Positions 43,823-52,615 are shown, counted from the stretch's first letter. The stretch: DNA of 64,000 nt from Zunongwangia profunda SM-A87 (GCF_000023465.1 NC_014041.1:3354001-3418000); one strand, 5' to 3'. The notes: generated by a model not told the origin, from the sequence alone. Numbers and translations: made by a program.

Positions 43823-44857
43823 ATGAAGATTTTTAAGTATTTACTTTTTTTAATTCTTATCGTACTTATTGGAGGTTCTATTTATATAGCAACCAAAGAT
43901 GGAGATTACAAATTTGAAGAGACTCAGGTTTTTAACGCTCCTCAGGAAATTATCTTTAACGAAGTAAATAATCTTAAAAACTGGGAATACTGGGATCCCT
44001 GGAATCAGGAATCAGACCATCTGATTATAAGTTACGGAGATACCATACAGGGAGAAGGGGCTGTGCTTTCCTGGGAAAGTGATGAATTAAGCGATGGAAA
44101 AGTAGAAACTTTAGAAGCCAAGCCTTTTAAAGAGATTATCCAAAAAATCACCTTAGCACAAACCTTTACCAATACTAGCGGTAAAATCTACTGGAATTTT
44201 GAACCCCTGGAAAACAATCAAACCAAAGTAACCTGGGGTATGGAAGGTAAGCAAAGCTTTAAGGAAAAACTATCCTTTCTTCTAGCCAAAGAATCCTTAA
44301 CCCAGATTATGCGACCTAAATTAGAAAAAGGACTTACTAAAATGCAGCAAATAATTACTAACAAGATGAATCAGTACAGCATTAGTGTGGATGGTGTTGT
44401 AAATCATGGAGGAGGTTATTATATGTATACTACCACTGCAAGTAAAATCAGTCAGGTAAATGAAAAAATGCGACCTATGGTTACTGAAGTAGCGAATTTC
44501 ATGCAATCTCAGAACATTGAAAAAATAGGGAATCCTTTTGTTCTTTATAATGAATGGAATCAATCCAATGGTACCGCTATTTTCTCGGCAGGTTATTTTA
44601 CACCTAGCGAAGTAATCACCCCAATGGATGCCAATGTTCTAAATGGTAACATGCCAAATCAAAAAGTGTTGAAAACCGTTTTAAAAGGTAAATATGACAA
44701 TCTGGAAGAAGCCTGGAATAAGGCTTATGATTATATTGATAAAAACGGACTTGAAGTTGCGGAAGAATCAAAACCTTTTGAAGTTTATCTAACTAATCCT
44801 GATACAACCCCAAATCCTGCAGATTGGGTGACTCATATTTATATTCCGGTAAATTAA
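43823..44857 (+). CDS. Membrane-anchored SRPBCC + GyrI-like protein
   Basis: 344 residues. A single N-terminal helix (KYLLFLILIVLIGGSIYIA) is followed by an SRPBCC/polyketide-cyclase-like domain (FNAPQEIIFNEVNNLKNWEYWDPW, about 35-165) and a GyrI-like/AraC-effector-binding domain (KMRPMVTEVANFMQS ... WVTHIYIPVN, about 185-344). Both domains bind small hydrophobic ligands, so this may be a two-pocket ligand sensor or carrier. The linkage with crcB seven bp downstream is conserved position only in this window. Function unknown. Confidence 0.78.
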   Translation: MKIFKYLLFLILIVLIGGSIYIATKDGDYKFEETQVFNAPQEIIFNEVNNLKNWEYWDPWNQESDHLIISYGDTIQGEGAVLSWESDELSDGKVETLEAKPFKEIIQKITLAQTFTNTSGKIYWNFEPLENNQTKVTWGMEGKQSFKEKLSFLLAKESLTQIMRPKLEKGLTKMQQIITNKMNQYSISVDGVVNHGGGYYMYTTTASKISQVNEKMRPMVTEVANFMQSQNIEKIGNPFVLYNEWNQSNGTAIFSAGYFTPSEVITPMDANVLNGNMPNQKVLKTVLKGKYDNLEEAWNKAYDYIDKNGLEVAEESKPFEVYLTNPDTTPNPADWVTHIYIPVN

Positions 44858-44863
44858 AGCTGA

Positions 44864-45238
44864 ATGTTTAAAAGTGCTATTTTAGTATTTCTTGGGGGAG
44901 GTTTAGGCAGCGTATGCCGCTATTTGATTAGTAAAGCTTTAAATAGCAGAGGAACAAACTTACCCTGGGGCACTTTTACCGTTAACATTTTAGGCAGTTT
45001 TATTATTGGTCTATTATTGGGAATAGCCATAAAAAACAACAATCTTAATAATACGACCAACCTTATTCTTGCCACTGGTTTTTGTGGCGGGTTTACCACC
45101 TTCTCTACTTTTTCCTTTGAAAATCAAGCCCTTTTAAAATCGGGCGACTACTACAATTTTGCAATTTATGCCATAGGAAGTTTAATTTTTGGAATTGCGG
45201 CAGCAGCTATTGGTCTTTATTTTTCAAAATTGGTGTAA
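44864..45238 (+). CDS. crcB: Fluoride efflux transporter CrcB/FluC
   Basis: 124 residues. Four hydrophobic helices with GGGLGSVCRYLISK, WGTFTVNILGSFIIGLL (conserved Asn) and GFCGGFTTFSTFSFE (the Phe-box and polar track), the complete FluC motif set. As a dual-topology dimer it exports fluoride. Starts six bp after the SRPBCC-GyrI gene, so it is in that operon; no fluoride riboswitch is visible upstream. Confidence 0.95.
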   Translation: MFKSAILVFLGGGLGSVCRYLISKALNSRGTNLPWGTFTVNILGSFIIGLLLGIAIKNNNLNNTTNLILATGFCGGFTTFSTFSFENQALLKSGDYYNFAIYAIGSLIFGIAAAAIGLYFSKLV

Positions 45239-45292
45239 TAGCATTTAGAAAGTTTCTACCTACAACTTCAATTTTTACTTTTTTATTGTACA

Positions 45293-45310
45293 CCCCGTAA
45301 CAAGACGGGG
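45293..45310. terminator. Weak terminator-like hairpin after crcB
   Basis: Six-base GC stem CCCCGT / ACGGGG with a six-base loop, 55 bp after the crcB stop; followed by GTAATTTTCT rather than a clean T tract. Could separate crcB from the nitrogen block. Confidence 0.4.
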
Positions 45311-45410
45311 GTAATTTTCTGATATTCACATTTCTTTAAGCTTAACCCCTATTTTTTTAACTTCATTTAAGAATTTTTAATACTTTTAAATCACTAAACC
45401 TGAAATTCTT

Positions 45411-45749
45411 ATGAAGAAAATTGAAGCTATTATCAGAAAGTCAAAATTTGACGAAGTAAAAAAAGCCTTACACAGCACTGAGGTTGTCTTTTTTACGTAC
45501 TGGGATGTTACAGGGGTCGGAAACGAAAAACAAGGTCATGTATATCGCGGGGTATCTTATAGTACCACCGATATACAAAGACGAAAATTATCTATTGTCG
45601 TTTCAGACGAATTCCTGGACAACACTGTAAATGCCATTTTAGAATCTGCCTATACAGGTTCTGTTGGTGATGGTAAAATATTCGTTTCCACAATCGACGA
45701 AGCTTACCGTATACGTACTAAAGAAAAAGGGACCGATTCCCTTAAATAA
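45411..45749 (+). CDS. P-II family nitrogen regulatory protein
   Basis: 112 residues. Starts MKKIEAIIRKSKFDEVKKAL, has the T-loop around GHVYRGVSYSTTD with a Tyr in the position usually uridylylated, and the B/C loops GSVGDGKIFVSTIDEAYRIRTKEKG. P-II trimers read 2-oxoglutarate and ATP and block AmtB. The T loop differs from enteric GlnK, so modification by GlnD is uncertain. Followed after 29 bp by the ammonium transporter, the standard glnK-amtB pairing. Confidence 0.95.
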   Translation: MKKIEAIIRKSKFDEVKKALHSTEVVFFTYWDVTGVGNEKQGHVYRGVSYSTTDIQRRKLSIVVSDEFLDNTVNAILESAYTGSVGDGKIFVSTIDEAYRIRTKEKGTDSLK

Positions 45750-45778
45750 TTAACTAACATAGAAATAACTAAATTATT

Positions 45779-46993
45779 ATGGAAATAGATGCTGTATTAG
45801 ATTTAATGTGGATTGTAATTTGTGGGATACTGGTATTCTTCATGCAAGCAGGATTCACACTGGTTGAAGCCGGTTTTACCCGCGCAAAAAACACATCGAA
45901 TATTATCATGAAAAACCTCATGGACCTTGCCGTAGGTTCTATAGCTTTCTGGGCTATTGGGTATACTATTATGTATGGAGATTCTATTGGTAGTTTTATA
46001 GGAACCCCCAGTTTATTTTATGATGTTCGTGGGGATATGCATAATTTATTCTTTCAAACAGTATTTTGTGCTACCGCGGCAACTATCGTATCTGGTGCTG
46101 TGGCGGAAAGAACAAAATTTTCTACCTATCTTATCTTCTCTCTATTAATGACAACCGTTATTTATCCTATATCGGGTCACTGGGTATGGCAGGGAGATGG
46201 TTGGTTAACTGCACTAGGATTTATCGATTTTGCCGGTTCTACAGTTGTTCATTCTGTAGGTGGATGGGCTGCATTAGTGGCTGCGGCCTTAGTAGGCCCC
46301 CGTATAGGAAAATATACCGATGGGAAATCTAATGCAATTCCTGGTCATAACATGCTTTATGGTGCACTTGGTGTATTTATCCTTTGGTTAGGATGGTTTG
46401 GTTTTAATCCCGGATCAGAACTGGCTATCTCTGGAGATAGTGCAAATAATGTGGCTGGAATTGTAATCACTACCAACCTTGCCGCCGCTGCCGGAGCTGT
46501 AGTTGCTTTATTTCTTACCTGGATTAGATACGGAAAAGCCGATATTTCTATGACACTTAACGGTGCACTTGCCGGTCTTGTAGGTATTACAGCGGGATGT
46601 GCCGCCGTAGACCCAATGGGGGCATTTATAATCGGAATTATTTCTGGTATCGTTGTTGTTTTCTCTATAGAATTTATTGACAAAGTACTTAAAATCGACG
46701 ATCCTGTTGGTGCCATATCTGTACACGGTGTTGTAGGTGCCTTAGGGACTTTACTTGTAGGAGTTTTTGCTACTGATGGCGGACTACTATATGGCGGTGG
46801 ATTTGGACAGCTTGGCGTACAGGCTATTGGTGTGGTTTCTATTGGCGCATGGGCAATGATCACAACTTTTATCCTGCTTTCTATTCTTAAAGCAGTAATG
46901 GGATTAAGAGTTACCGAAAAAGAAGAATTAGAAGGATTAGACCTTCACGAACATGGTATCGATTCTTATCCAGAATTTGGAAGAGATAAATAA
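45779..46993 (+). CDS. amt: Ammonium transporter (Amt family)
   Basis: 404 residues, eleven hydrophobic segments. It has the twin-His pore (GGWAALVAAALVGPRIGKY region and SVHGVVGALGTLLVG), EAGFTRAKNTSNIIMKNLMDLAVGS and the C-terminal LGRxxxxE-like tail needed for P-II contact. Conducts ammonium/ammonia across the inner membrane. Cotranscribed with the P-II gene; a hairpin separates it from the porin gene that follows. Confidence 0.95.
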   Translation: MEIDAVLDLMWIVICGILVFFMQAGFTLVEAGFTRAKNTSNIIMKNLMDLAVGSIAFWAIGYTIMYGDSIGSFIGTPSLFYDVRGDMHNLFFQTVFCATAATIVSGAVAERTKFSTYLIFSLLMTTVIYPISGHWVWQGDGWLTALGFIDFAGSTVVHSVGGWAALVAAALVGPRIGKYTDGKSNAIPGHNMLYGALGVFILWLGWFGFNPGSELAISGDSANNVAGIVITTNLAAAAGAVVALFLTWIRYGKADISMTLNGALAGLVGITAGCAAVDPMGAFIIGIISGIVVVFSIEFIDKVLKIDDPVGAISVHGVVGALGTLLVGVFATDGGLLYGGGFGQLGVQAIGVVSIGAWAMITTFILLSILKAVMGLRVTEKEELEGLDLHEHGIDSYPEFGRDK

Positions 46994-47059
46994 TAACTCT
47001 CCCACACATTAAAATATAACAAGCACACACGTTTACTATTACAGTCTGAAAAATAAAGA

Positions 47060-47083
47060 AGGAGCACTTGGCGGAGTGCTCCT
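47060..47083 (+). terminator. Hairpin between amt and the porin gene
   Basis: Nine-base perfect stem AGGAGCACT / AGTGCTCCT with a six-base loop. No T run follows, so it could be a processing stem or partial attenuator rather than a full terminator. Confidence 0.55.
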
Positions 47084-47150
47084 CTACTATGAATTTTTCT
47101 TACTGCTTACTATTAATTCATTTTTGTCGAACAAACTAAATCATGTAAAC

Positions 47151-48236
47151 ATGTTAAAATTCACTTTTGCAAATATCCGACTTTTTCTAGTATTTTCTTT
47201 GATAGCCTTATTAAATATAGACCTTCAGGCACAAGAAGAAAGTAAAAGTCCTTTTATTATTTCCGGTACTGTAGATGCTTACTTTAGAACTAACTTTAAC
47301 GGTATAAACAAAACGGTATATGACGACAATGGCGATCCTCTGGAGCCAGCCGCTGCACCAGTAACTTCTTTTGCTAACGACCCTGGATTTGCCATTGGTA
47401 TGGCCAATGTTATATTGGGCTACGAAGGGGATAAAGTTGGCTTTGTCGCCGATCTTGTAGTTGGACCTCGTGGTGAAGATGCCGTATTTTTATCTACCGG
47501 TTCTCCAGCTATTGTAAACCAGTTATATGTTTACTATAATCTTAGTGATAAAGTACGCTTAACATTTGGTAACTTTAATACCTTTCTTGGCTATGAGGTT
47601 ATTTCACCTGCCGCCAACTTTAACTACTCCACTTCTTATATGTTTTCTTATGGGCCATTTTCTCATACAGGTTTAAAAGCAGATTTTACCATAGATGAAA
47701 ACTGGAGTGCCATGTTAGCGGTAATGAATCCAACTGATTATACGGAATTCAATCCTATTGGTAAATATACCTTTGGTGGACAGTTAGGCTATGCTAATGA
47801 TGCTGGTAGTGCTTATTTAAATCTAATTTATGGCGAGCAGTCTTTATCTGATGATGCGTTATTTCAAGTTGATTTAACTACGGGATGGAACCTAAGTGAC
47901 GCGTTCTATTTAGGATTTAACGGAACCTACCAAACTACAGACGGGGAGGGATTTGCAGGAGCCGCTATCTATCCGCAGTTAAGTACTTCAGATAGTTTTG
48001 CTATTGGATTAAGAGCTGAATATTTTAATGAATTAGCTGATGGTGGACCAGCTTATGGAGCCGATACTAATACCACAGCTATTACATTAACCGGGAGCTA
48101 TACCTACGGAAACCTAATTATCAAACCTGAATTACGATTGGATAGCGTAGATGGCGCTAAACCTTTTATGGATTCTGATCTTATGATGCAGGATAACTTA
48201 TCATCATTTTTAGTTGCAGCGATTTATTCATTCTAA
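47151..48236 (+). CDS. Outer-membrane porin-like barrel of the nitrogen block
   Basis: 361 residues from ATG 47151 (MLKFTFANIRLFLVFSLIALLNIDLQA, a signal peptide). The frame opens earlier with GTG 47076 in the hairpin, which is unlikely. The mature part is a beta-barrel (SGTVDAYFRTNF, LTFGNFNTFLGYEVISPAANFNYSTSYMFSYG, ending FLVAAIYSF) of the BBP2-like porin group. Next to amt it is probably a pore for nitrogen compounds under ammonium limitation, as suggested for similar clusters; substrate inferred. Confidence 0.8.
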   Translation: MLKFTFANIRLFLVFSLIALLNIDLQAQEESKSPFIISGTVDAYFRTNFNGINKTVYDDNGDPLEPAAAPVTSFANDPGFAIGMANVILGYEGDKVGFVADLVVGPRGEDAVFLSTGSPAIVNQLYVYYNLSDKVRLTFGNFNTFLGYEVISPAANFNYSTSYMFSYGPFSHTGLKADFTIDENWSAMLAVMNPTDYTEFNPIGKYTFGGQLGYANDAGSAYLNLIYGEQSLSDDALFQVDLTTGWNLSDAFYLGFNGTYQTTDGEGFAGAAIYPQLSTSDSFAIGLRAEYFNELADGGPAYGADTNTTAITLTGSYTYGNLIIKPELRLDSVDGAKPFMDSDLMMQDNLSSFLVAAIYSF

Positions 48237-48275
48237 TCAATCAACAAATCGACAACTAACTAACCAAATTTTTAT

Positions 48276-48318
48276 GCATAATAAACCTATCTCCTTTTAG
48301 TCTCAATTTTTATTATGC
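48276..48318. repeat. Inverted repeat after the porin gene
   Basis: GCATAATAAA (48276-48285) is inverted as TTTATTATGC (48309-48318), with a 23-base spacer. Located between the convergent porin and DUF1684 genes; it may act as a weak terminator for either, though the stem is AT-rich. Confidence 0.5.
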
Positions 48319-48323
48319 ACCTG

Positions 48324-48947
48324 TCAATGCTTAATGTAAGCCTTTACTCCTGCTGTAATAGCCATATCCAGGTTATTTTCAGCAGGGGGCACAGGACAGG
48401 AATACCCGCCACTATACGCACAATAAGGATTATAAGCTTTATTAAAATCTAAACTAATTTTTTTCACCCCTTCTTCGGGAATCCTTAAATCAATATATCT
48501 TCCACCTGAGTAGGAACCTTCGCCATTAGTAAGATCAGTAAATGGCAAAAACAAATAATCAAAATACTCTGGATTCTCTTTTAAAGACTGACTTTGATAC
48601 ACCGCTAATTTCATCTTTTTACCTTTTAAGGTAAAGTACAGATCGGCATATTTCACATACACGGGTTGACGATCGGAAGAGGTTTGCATTCTAAAACTAG
48701 CTTCATACGGAGTTCTCAAAAATTGAGCATCTACAATAAAAGAAGTATCGATCTCGTAAAAATCGTGTTGCGTGAACGACAATCGTTCATCTTCAGATAA
48801 TGGTGATTCTTCCGGGTCTTTATATTCTTCGTTAAGATCGTGCTGAAATTTTATTATACTTTCAAGTTGACTTTCATTGGACTGCTGTGCAAAATTCAGA
48901 AATGAAATTAATAAAAATACACAGCTAAAAATGGTAATTTTCATCAA
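48324..48947 (-). CDS. DUF1684 domain secreted protein
   Basis: 207 residues, with signal peptide MMKITIFSCVFLLISFLNFA. The DUF1684 core is clear: FLPFTDLTNGEGSYSGGRYIDLRIPE, then SLDFNKAYNPYCAYSGGYSCPVPPAENNLDMAITAGVKAY, with the paired Cys. Bacteroidota members occur widely, usually as single secreted or periplasmic proteins of unknown function. The MM start leaves a three-base choice. Convergent with the porin gene. Confidence 0.9.
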   Translation of the reverse strand: MMKITIFSCVFLLISFLNFAQQSNESQLESIIKFQHDLNEEYKDPEESPLSEDERLSFTQHDFYEIDTSFIVDAQFLRTPYEASFRMQTSSDRQPVYVKYADLYFTLKGKKMKLAVYQSQSLKENPEYFDYLFLPFTDLTNGEGSYSGGRYIDLRIPEEGVKKISLDFNKAYNPYCAYSGGYSCPVPPAENNLDMAITAGVKAYIKH

Positions 48948-49080
48948 TTATTTTTTGGTTTTTATAGTATACAATCTTGCAATAGGATATATCTTTTTCT
49001 AGCAAAATTCACAATTTGAGCTTATACTGCGGAAAAATCAAGAACCTAGGCGTACCCGCAAGGTATGAATCGGAAAAGCA

Positions 49081-50544
49081 TTAATTACTTCTGGTTGCTT
49101 CATTTTTTCCGGTATCTTTTTCTGAATCGAATATGATATATTTTGCTTCGCCGCCATATTCCTCAATTAATAAATTAAATTCAGTACTCATCTGTAAATC
49201 CAAGATGCCCTCTATTGTATATAACCTATCAAAATCTTTATAACCGGTTTTTAAAAGATCCTCTAAATATAGCATGGCCGTCCCAGCATCACCATCGTGA
49301 CCAGCGAGTTGAATAATACTTAAATATCCTTCTGGGTTTTGTTTGTCTACGATCGTTTTAAGGATGGAAATAAAAATCTTTGTATCAATAAAACTTTCTG
49401 AAACTATCACATTATTATAAGTCGCGCTAACCAAATCATTTAAATAATTTTCAAGTCGGTAGGCCATATTTCTTTCTATCGTATTTTTTTGCTGCTGTCC
49501 TGCCTTTAAATTCTCCATCTGTTCTGCCCACCAACCAATATTATCAAAATTGTTAGTTAAAATATCCATTTCCAGAAAATGAGCATAGTCTTCTTTTTGA
49601 AAAGCTTCTTCCTCTTTTACATCAAACCATTTTCTTCGTTGTTGTTTAAAAGTCCTGTCTTTTCGAATACGCTTTTTCAAATTTTTTAATTGATCGTCAA
49701 AACGATTAAAATCATCAAATTTCTCTTCTGCTTTTTTCAGCTGTAGAAAGGCTGTATAATAGGCCCCATTACTTATTAAATTGTCGATGGCTTTAATTTC
49801 ATTCTTAAATATAGTATTGATAATGGTGTCATTTTTTTCTCTTCCGTCATTCTTCATCGCCTCCAGCGTAAATTTCGCCACAGCATTATTAATGGTATAA
49901 GTATCCGGCCAGGACTCTGGCCCACCTTCAAAATAATTAACTTCAGTAGGAAAGTCTTCTCCTTCTAAAAATTCTGCCACTTCCAGTAATCCAAATCTGG
50001 AGAAATCCCTGGTGCCCGATATTGCTGAAAAAACATAAGGTTTTTTTCTGTTTTCGATAAACTTTCCATTAATCCAGGTTTTGTTCATGGCTAGAACACC
50101 ACTAATATTCTCGTTAATTAACGGCAAAGCAGAAGCGATTTCTGCCCCTTTATTAATACCGGCGATATACAATAAGTTAGGATCTACTTTAATGGTACGA
50201 TAAAATCCGTTCATAAATTTTACGGTCTGTAGTATATCTTCCTGAATAGAATCGTTTTCCATCTTTTGATTGCTTGCTGCTATCACATAATACTGATCTT
50301 CTGCCGTTTGTCTAAACAACTGCACTGCTTCCCTTCCCTTTCCATCTTGAGCTAAAAGGAAAATAACGGGAGCCGGCTTTTCCACATTATAAGATTTGGG
50401 AAGATAAACCGCATAAGTAGCATTTGTAGAATCATTAATTCTTACATTATCGGTTACATTTCCTTTTTGGAGTCTTATCTCTTGCGCACATACTACTGCT
50501 GAGAGTAGTAAAGCTAAAAAACAGGTTAATGTTTGTTTATACAT
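49081..50544 (-). CDS. Secreted alpha/beta-hydrolase-like protein with replaced nucleophile
   Basis: 487 residues with a signal peptide (MYKQTLTCFLALLLSAVVCA). Residues about 40-240 look like an esterase/PHB-depolymerase alpha/beta hydrolase (YAVYLPKSYNVEKPAPVIFLLAQDG), but the nucleophile elbow that should read GxSxG is GINKG (129-133), with Asn131 in place of Ser. Residues 250-487 are helical, TPR-like (LKKAEEKFDDFNRF, YLEDLLKTGYKDFD). It therefore looks inactive as a hydrolase and may bind ligands or partners. Function unknown. Confidence 0.7.
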   Translation of the reverse strand: MYKQTLTCFLALLLSAVVCAQEIRLQKGNVTDNVRINDSTNATYAVYLPKSYNVEKPAPVIFLLAQDGKGREAVQLFRQTAEDQYYVIAASNQKMENDSIQEDILQTVKFMNGFYRTIKVDPNLLYIAGINKGAEIASALPLINENISGVLAMNKTWINGKFIENRKKPYVFSAISGTRDFSRFGLLEVAEFLEGEDFPTEVNYFEGGPESWPDTYTINNAVAKFTLEAMKNDGREKNDTIINTIFKNEIKAIDNLISNGAYYTAFLQLKKAEEKFDDFNRFDDQLKNLKKRIRKDRTFKQQRRKWFDVKEEEAFQKEDYAHFLEMDILTNNFDNIGWWAEQMENLKAGQQQKNTIERNMAYRLENYLNDLVSATYNNVIVSESFIDTKIFISILKTIVDKQNPEGYLSIIQLAGHDGDAGTAMLYLEDLLKTGYKDFDRLYTIEGILDLQMSTEFNLLIEEYGGEAKYIIFDSEKDTGKNEATRSN

Positions 50545-50712
50545 AGGTGTTGGATTATCAAATTAATTACCAAAAAACAAGCCTTCAGGCATTTATGAGA
50601 AAATTAATGTTCTTGAGACATCCCACTTCAAATAGTTATCGAGATGGCTCTGGAATATTTAATCTCCATTATCTAGTAAATATAACTTGTTTTTAAATTG
50701 AAAGCATAAAAA

Positions 50713-50736
50713 AAGCTTTCACTACTGTGAAAGCTT
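50713..50736 (-). terminator. Terminator after the small membrane protein
   Basis: Ten-base stem AAGCTTTCAC / GTGAAAGCTT, four-base loop, with an A run on the plus-strand left giving a U tract for the minus strand. Confidence 0.85.
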
Positions 50737-50758
50737 AAACCCTTTGCAAGTGCAAATT

Positions 50759-50956
50759 CTATTCCTTTTTTATTCTTTGTAATCTTAATTTTTTATCTGG
50801 GAAAAATAATTTGGCCATCAATGAAATTACAAAAAGGTCTGCTGCGACTAAACAAACTACGCGTATAACTTCAATACCGGTAAATCGCAATCCCGTGAAT
50901 CCAACAAGACCGGTTATTACTGCCAAGATTAAAAACAACACTGTATACTTTTTCAT
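50759..50956 (-). CDS. Small membrane protein, DUF1328/YtjA-like
   Basis: 65 residues. Two hydrophobic segments (TVLFLILAVITGLVGFTGL and VIRVVCLVAADLFVISLMAKLFF) and a short basic tail. The pattern A-V-I-T-G-L-V-G-F-x-G in helix one and the A-D-L-F/V-x-S helix two fit the DUF1328 family of small inner-membrane proteins. A minus-strand -7 box (TATCTTTG, 50983-50976) is 20 bp upstream. Function unknown. Confidence 0.75.
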   Translation of the reverse strand: MKKYTVLFLILAVITGLVGFTGLRFTGIEVIRVVCLVAADLFVISLMAKLFFPDKKLRLQRIKKE

Positions 50957-51111
50957 AATCCTTTTTATTTTTTCTCAAAGATACAGTCTAATCACTGAAA
51001 ATTTTATTAAAGAAATTCCAATTTACCTAAATTTAACTAATCTAAGACAATAATTTAATAACTGTTAATTTACAGGGTATCAACAATTTATTTTTCAGAA
51101 AAACTTTACAC

Positions 51112-51142
51112 TTGGTAGAACCTGAAGACTAAAGTATATTTG
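51112..51142 (+). promoter_or_regulatory. Bacteroidota-type promoter before the 51.2-kb methyltransferase
   Basis: TTG (51112-51114), a 20-base spacer, and TATATTTG (51135-51142), a full match to TTG-N17-23-TAnnTTTG. Transcription would begin near 51149, leaving a leader of about a dozen bases before the TTG start codon at 51162. Confidence 0.65.
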
Positions 51143-51161
51143 TTCCACTAAACTATTCGCA

Positions 51162-52055
51162 TTGCACAAAGGACATTCACACAATTATTTTGGATCGTAT
51201 CGTGACTTTTGGTGGAACAAAAGTTTTCTTGATCTTACCGCCCAAAGGCTAGAATTACATCAATTTTCGAACATGTTGGATGTTGGCTGTGGGCAGGGAC
51301 ACTGGACAAAAACCCTTGCACCATATTTAGCCGAAAAAGCGAGTATAACGGCTATCGATAACGATAGTAATTGGTTTGAAAAAAATAGCGCACTCAAAGA
51401 CTACTTTAAATTATCGAATATTGGGTTTAATTTAAAGAAAGGTGATGCTGAAGACCTACCTTTTGAAGATGAAGCTTTCGATTTTGTAACCTGCCAAACG
51501 GTTTTAATTCATCTTAAAAATCCTAAAAAGGCCCTTAAAGAAATGACCCGTGTGCTCAAACCAAACGGACTTTTACTTTGCGTAGAGCCTAATAATATCA
51601 TTCAAACGCTTACTAAGAATTCTATTACTCAAAACGATAGTATTGAAGAAACTTTAGATCATATAAAATATCGCCTAATTATCGAAAAAGGGAAAAAGAA
51701 ACTTGGTGAGGGCGATAATTCTCTGGGTGATTTATTACCCGGCTGGTTTGCATCTGAAGCGCTTAAGGATATTCAGGTTAGATTATCAGACAAAGCGATT
51801 GCCATGTATCCTCCTTATGATAATAAAGAGCAAATCGCTACTCTAAAACAATGGATGCAGGGAAGCGCCTGGAAATCTGAAACCCGTAAAGACATTGACT
51901 ATTTTAATGCAGCCGGCGAAGAATATATGCCGTTTTATTTCGAATACCAGGAAAAATACGACACGCGATCAGATCATATTATGGGTGCCGTACAACGTGA
52001 GCAGTATCATGCTGCAGGTGGTTCCCTAATGTACCTTGTTAGTGGGACGAAGTAA
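51162..52055 (+). CDS. Class I SAM-dependent methyltransferase (UbiE-like)
   Basis: 297 residues, TTG start. Motif I is MLDVGCGQGHWTKTL (about 38-52), motif II ITAIDNDS, motif III GDAEDLPFEDEAFDFVTCQTVLIHLKNPKKALKEMTRVLKPNGLLLCVEPN, the UbiE/COQ5 layout. It is preceded by MHKGHSHNYFGSYRDFWW, a helix before the core. The acceptor is unknown. It overlaps the convergent Lrp gene by 17 bp. Its promoter gives a very short leader, supporting the TTG start. Confidence 0.88.
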   Translation: MHKGHSHNYFGSYRDFWWNKSFLDLTAQRLELHQFSNMLDVGCGQGHWTKTLAPYLAEKASITAIDNDSNWFEKNSALKDYFKLSNIGFNLKKGDAEDLPFEDEAFDFVTCQTVLIHLKNPKKALKEMTRVLKPNGLLLCVEPNNIIQTLTKNSITQNDSIEETLDHIKYRLIIEKGKKKLGEGDNSLGDLLPGWFASEALKDIQVRLSDKAIAMYPPYDNKEQIATLKQWMQGSAWKSETRKDIDYFNAAGEEYMPFYFEYQEKYDTRSDHIMGAVQREQYHAAGGSLMYLVSGTK

Positions 52056-52497
52056 TTTTACTATTTCTTACCGGTGCATGTTCGATGACATTCGATAAAA
52101 TAATATGGGTTTTAGTTTCGCCATACGTAATCAATTTATCGATAAAAACTTCCAAATGCCCCTGATCCTGAAAAATTACTTCCATGATAATATTTTCGTT
52201 TCCGGTAATTCTGTAACAATTTATTACCTCCTTGAATTCTGTAACCTTTTCCAGAAAAGGTTTTAATCGCCCCATAAAAGCACGTAAGGTAATAATCGCT
52301 TTTAAATGGTGTCCTGTTTTTTGGTATGAAACTTCGGTTTTATAGCCTTTTATAATCCCAGCATCCTCCATTTTTTTTACACGCTCTGCCACTGCCGGGG
52401 AACTTAATCCTACTTTTCTTCCTATTTCTGAAAAAGAAAGCCTGGCATTATCCTGAAGAGACTCCAGTATCGCCCAATTCAATTTATCTATATTCAT
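52039..52497 (-). CDS. Lrp/AsnC family transcriptional regulator
   Basis: 152 residues from ATG 52497 (MNIDKLNWAILESLQDN); the longer frame adds five residues. N-terminal HTH (RLSFSEIGRKVGLSSPAVAERVKKMEDAGIIKGYKTEVS, about 20-58) and a RAM effector domain (VEVI-like strands with NIIMEVIFQDQGHLEVFIDKL). Local or global regulator responding to amino acids. Target unknown; neighbours are a methyltransferase and a helical protein. Confidence 0.94.
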   Translation of the reverse strand: MNIDKLNWAILESLQDNARLSFSEIGRKVGLSSPAVAERVKKMEDAGIIKGYKTEVSYQKTGHHLKAIITLRAFMGRLKPFLEKVTEFKEVINCYRITGNENIIMEVIFQDQGHLEVFIDKLITYGETKTHIILSNVIEHAPVRNSKITSSH

Positions 52498-52615
52498 ATT
52501 TAAGGTAAACAAACCAAATATATTTAAAAATTAAAACAAAATAACGTTTTCACCTTAAATATTAAATACAATCTCAGCGATTTCTAGGTAATTTTATAAA
52601 AGAAATTCCCCCGTT

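Noticed and set aside
45239..45410. Sigma-54 (-24/-12) promoter before the P-II gene
   Set aside because: No TGGCAC-N5-TTGC-like pair is present in the 170-base gap.
43597..45411. Fluoride riboswitch before crcB
   Set aside because: crcB starts six bases after the preceding gene and the operon leader shows no crcB-motif pseudoknot pattern.
46357..46863. Long minus-strand ORF inside amt
   Set aside because: A Pro/Thr-rich translation caused by the codon bias of a membrane gene on the other strand.
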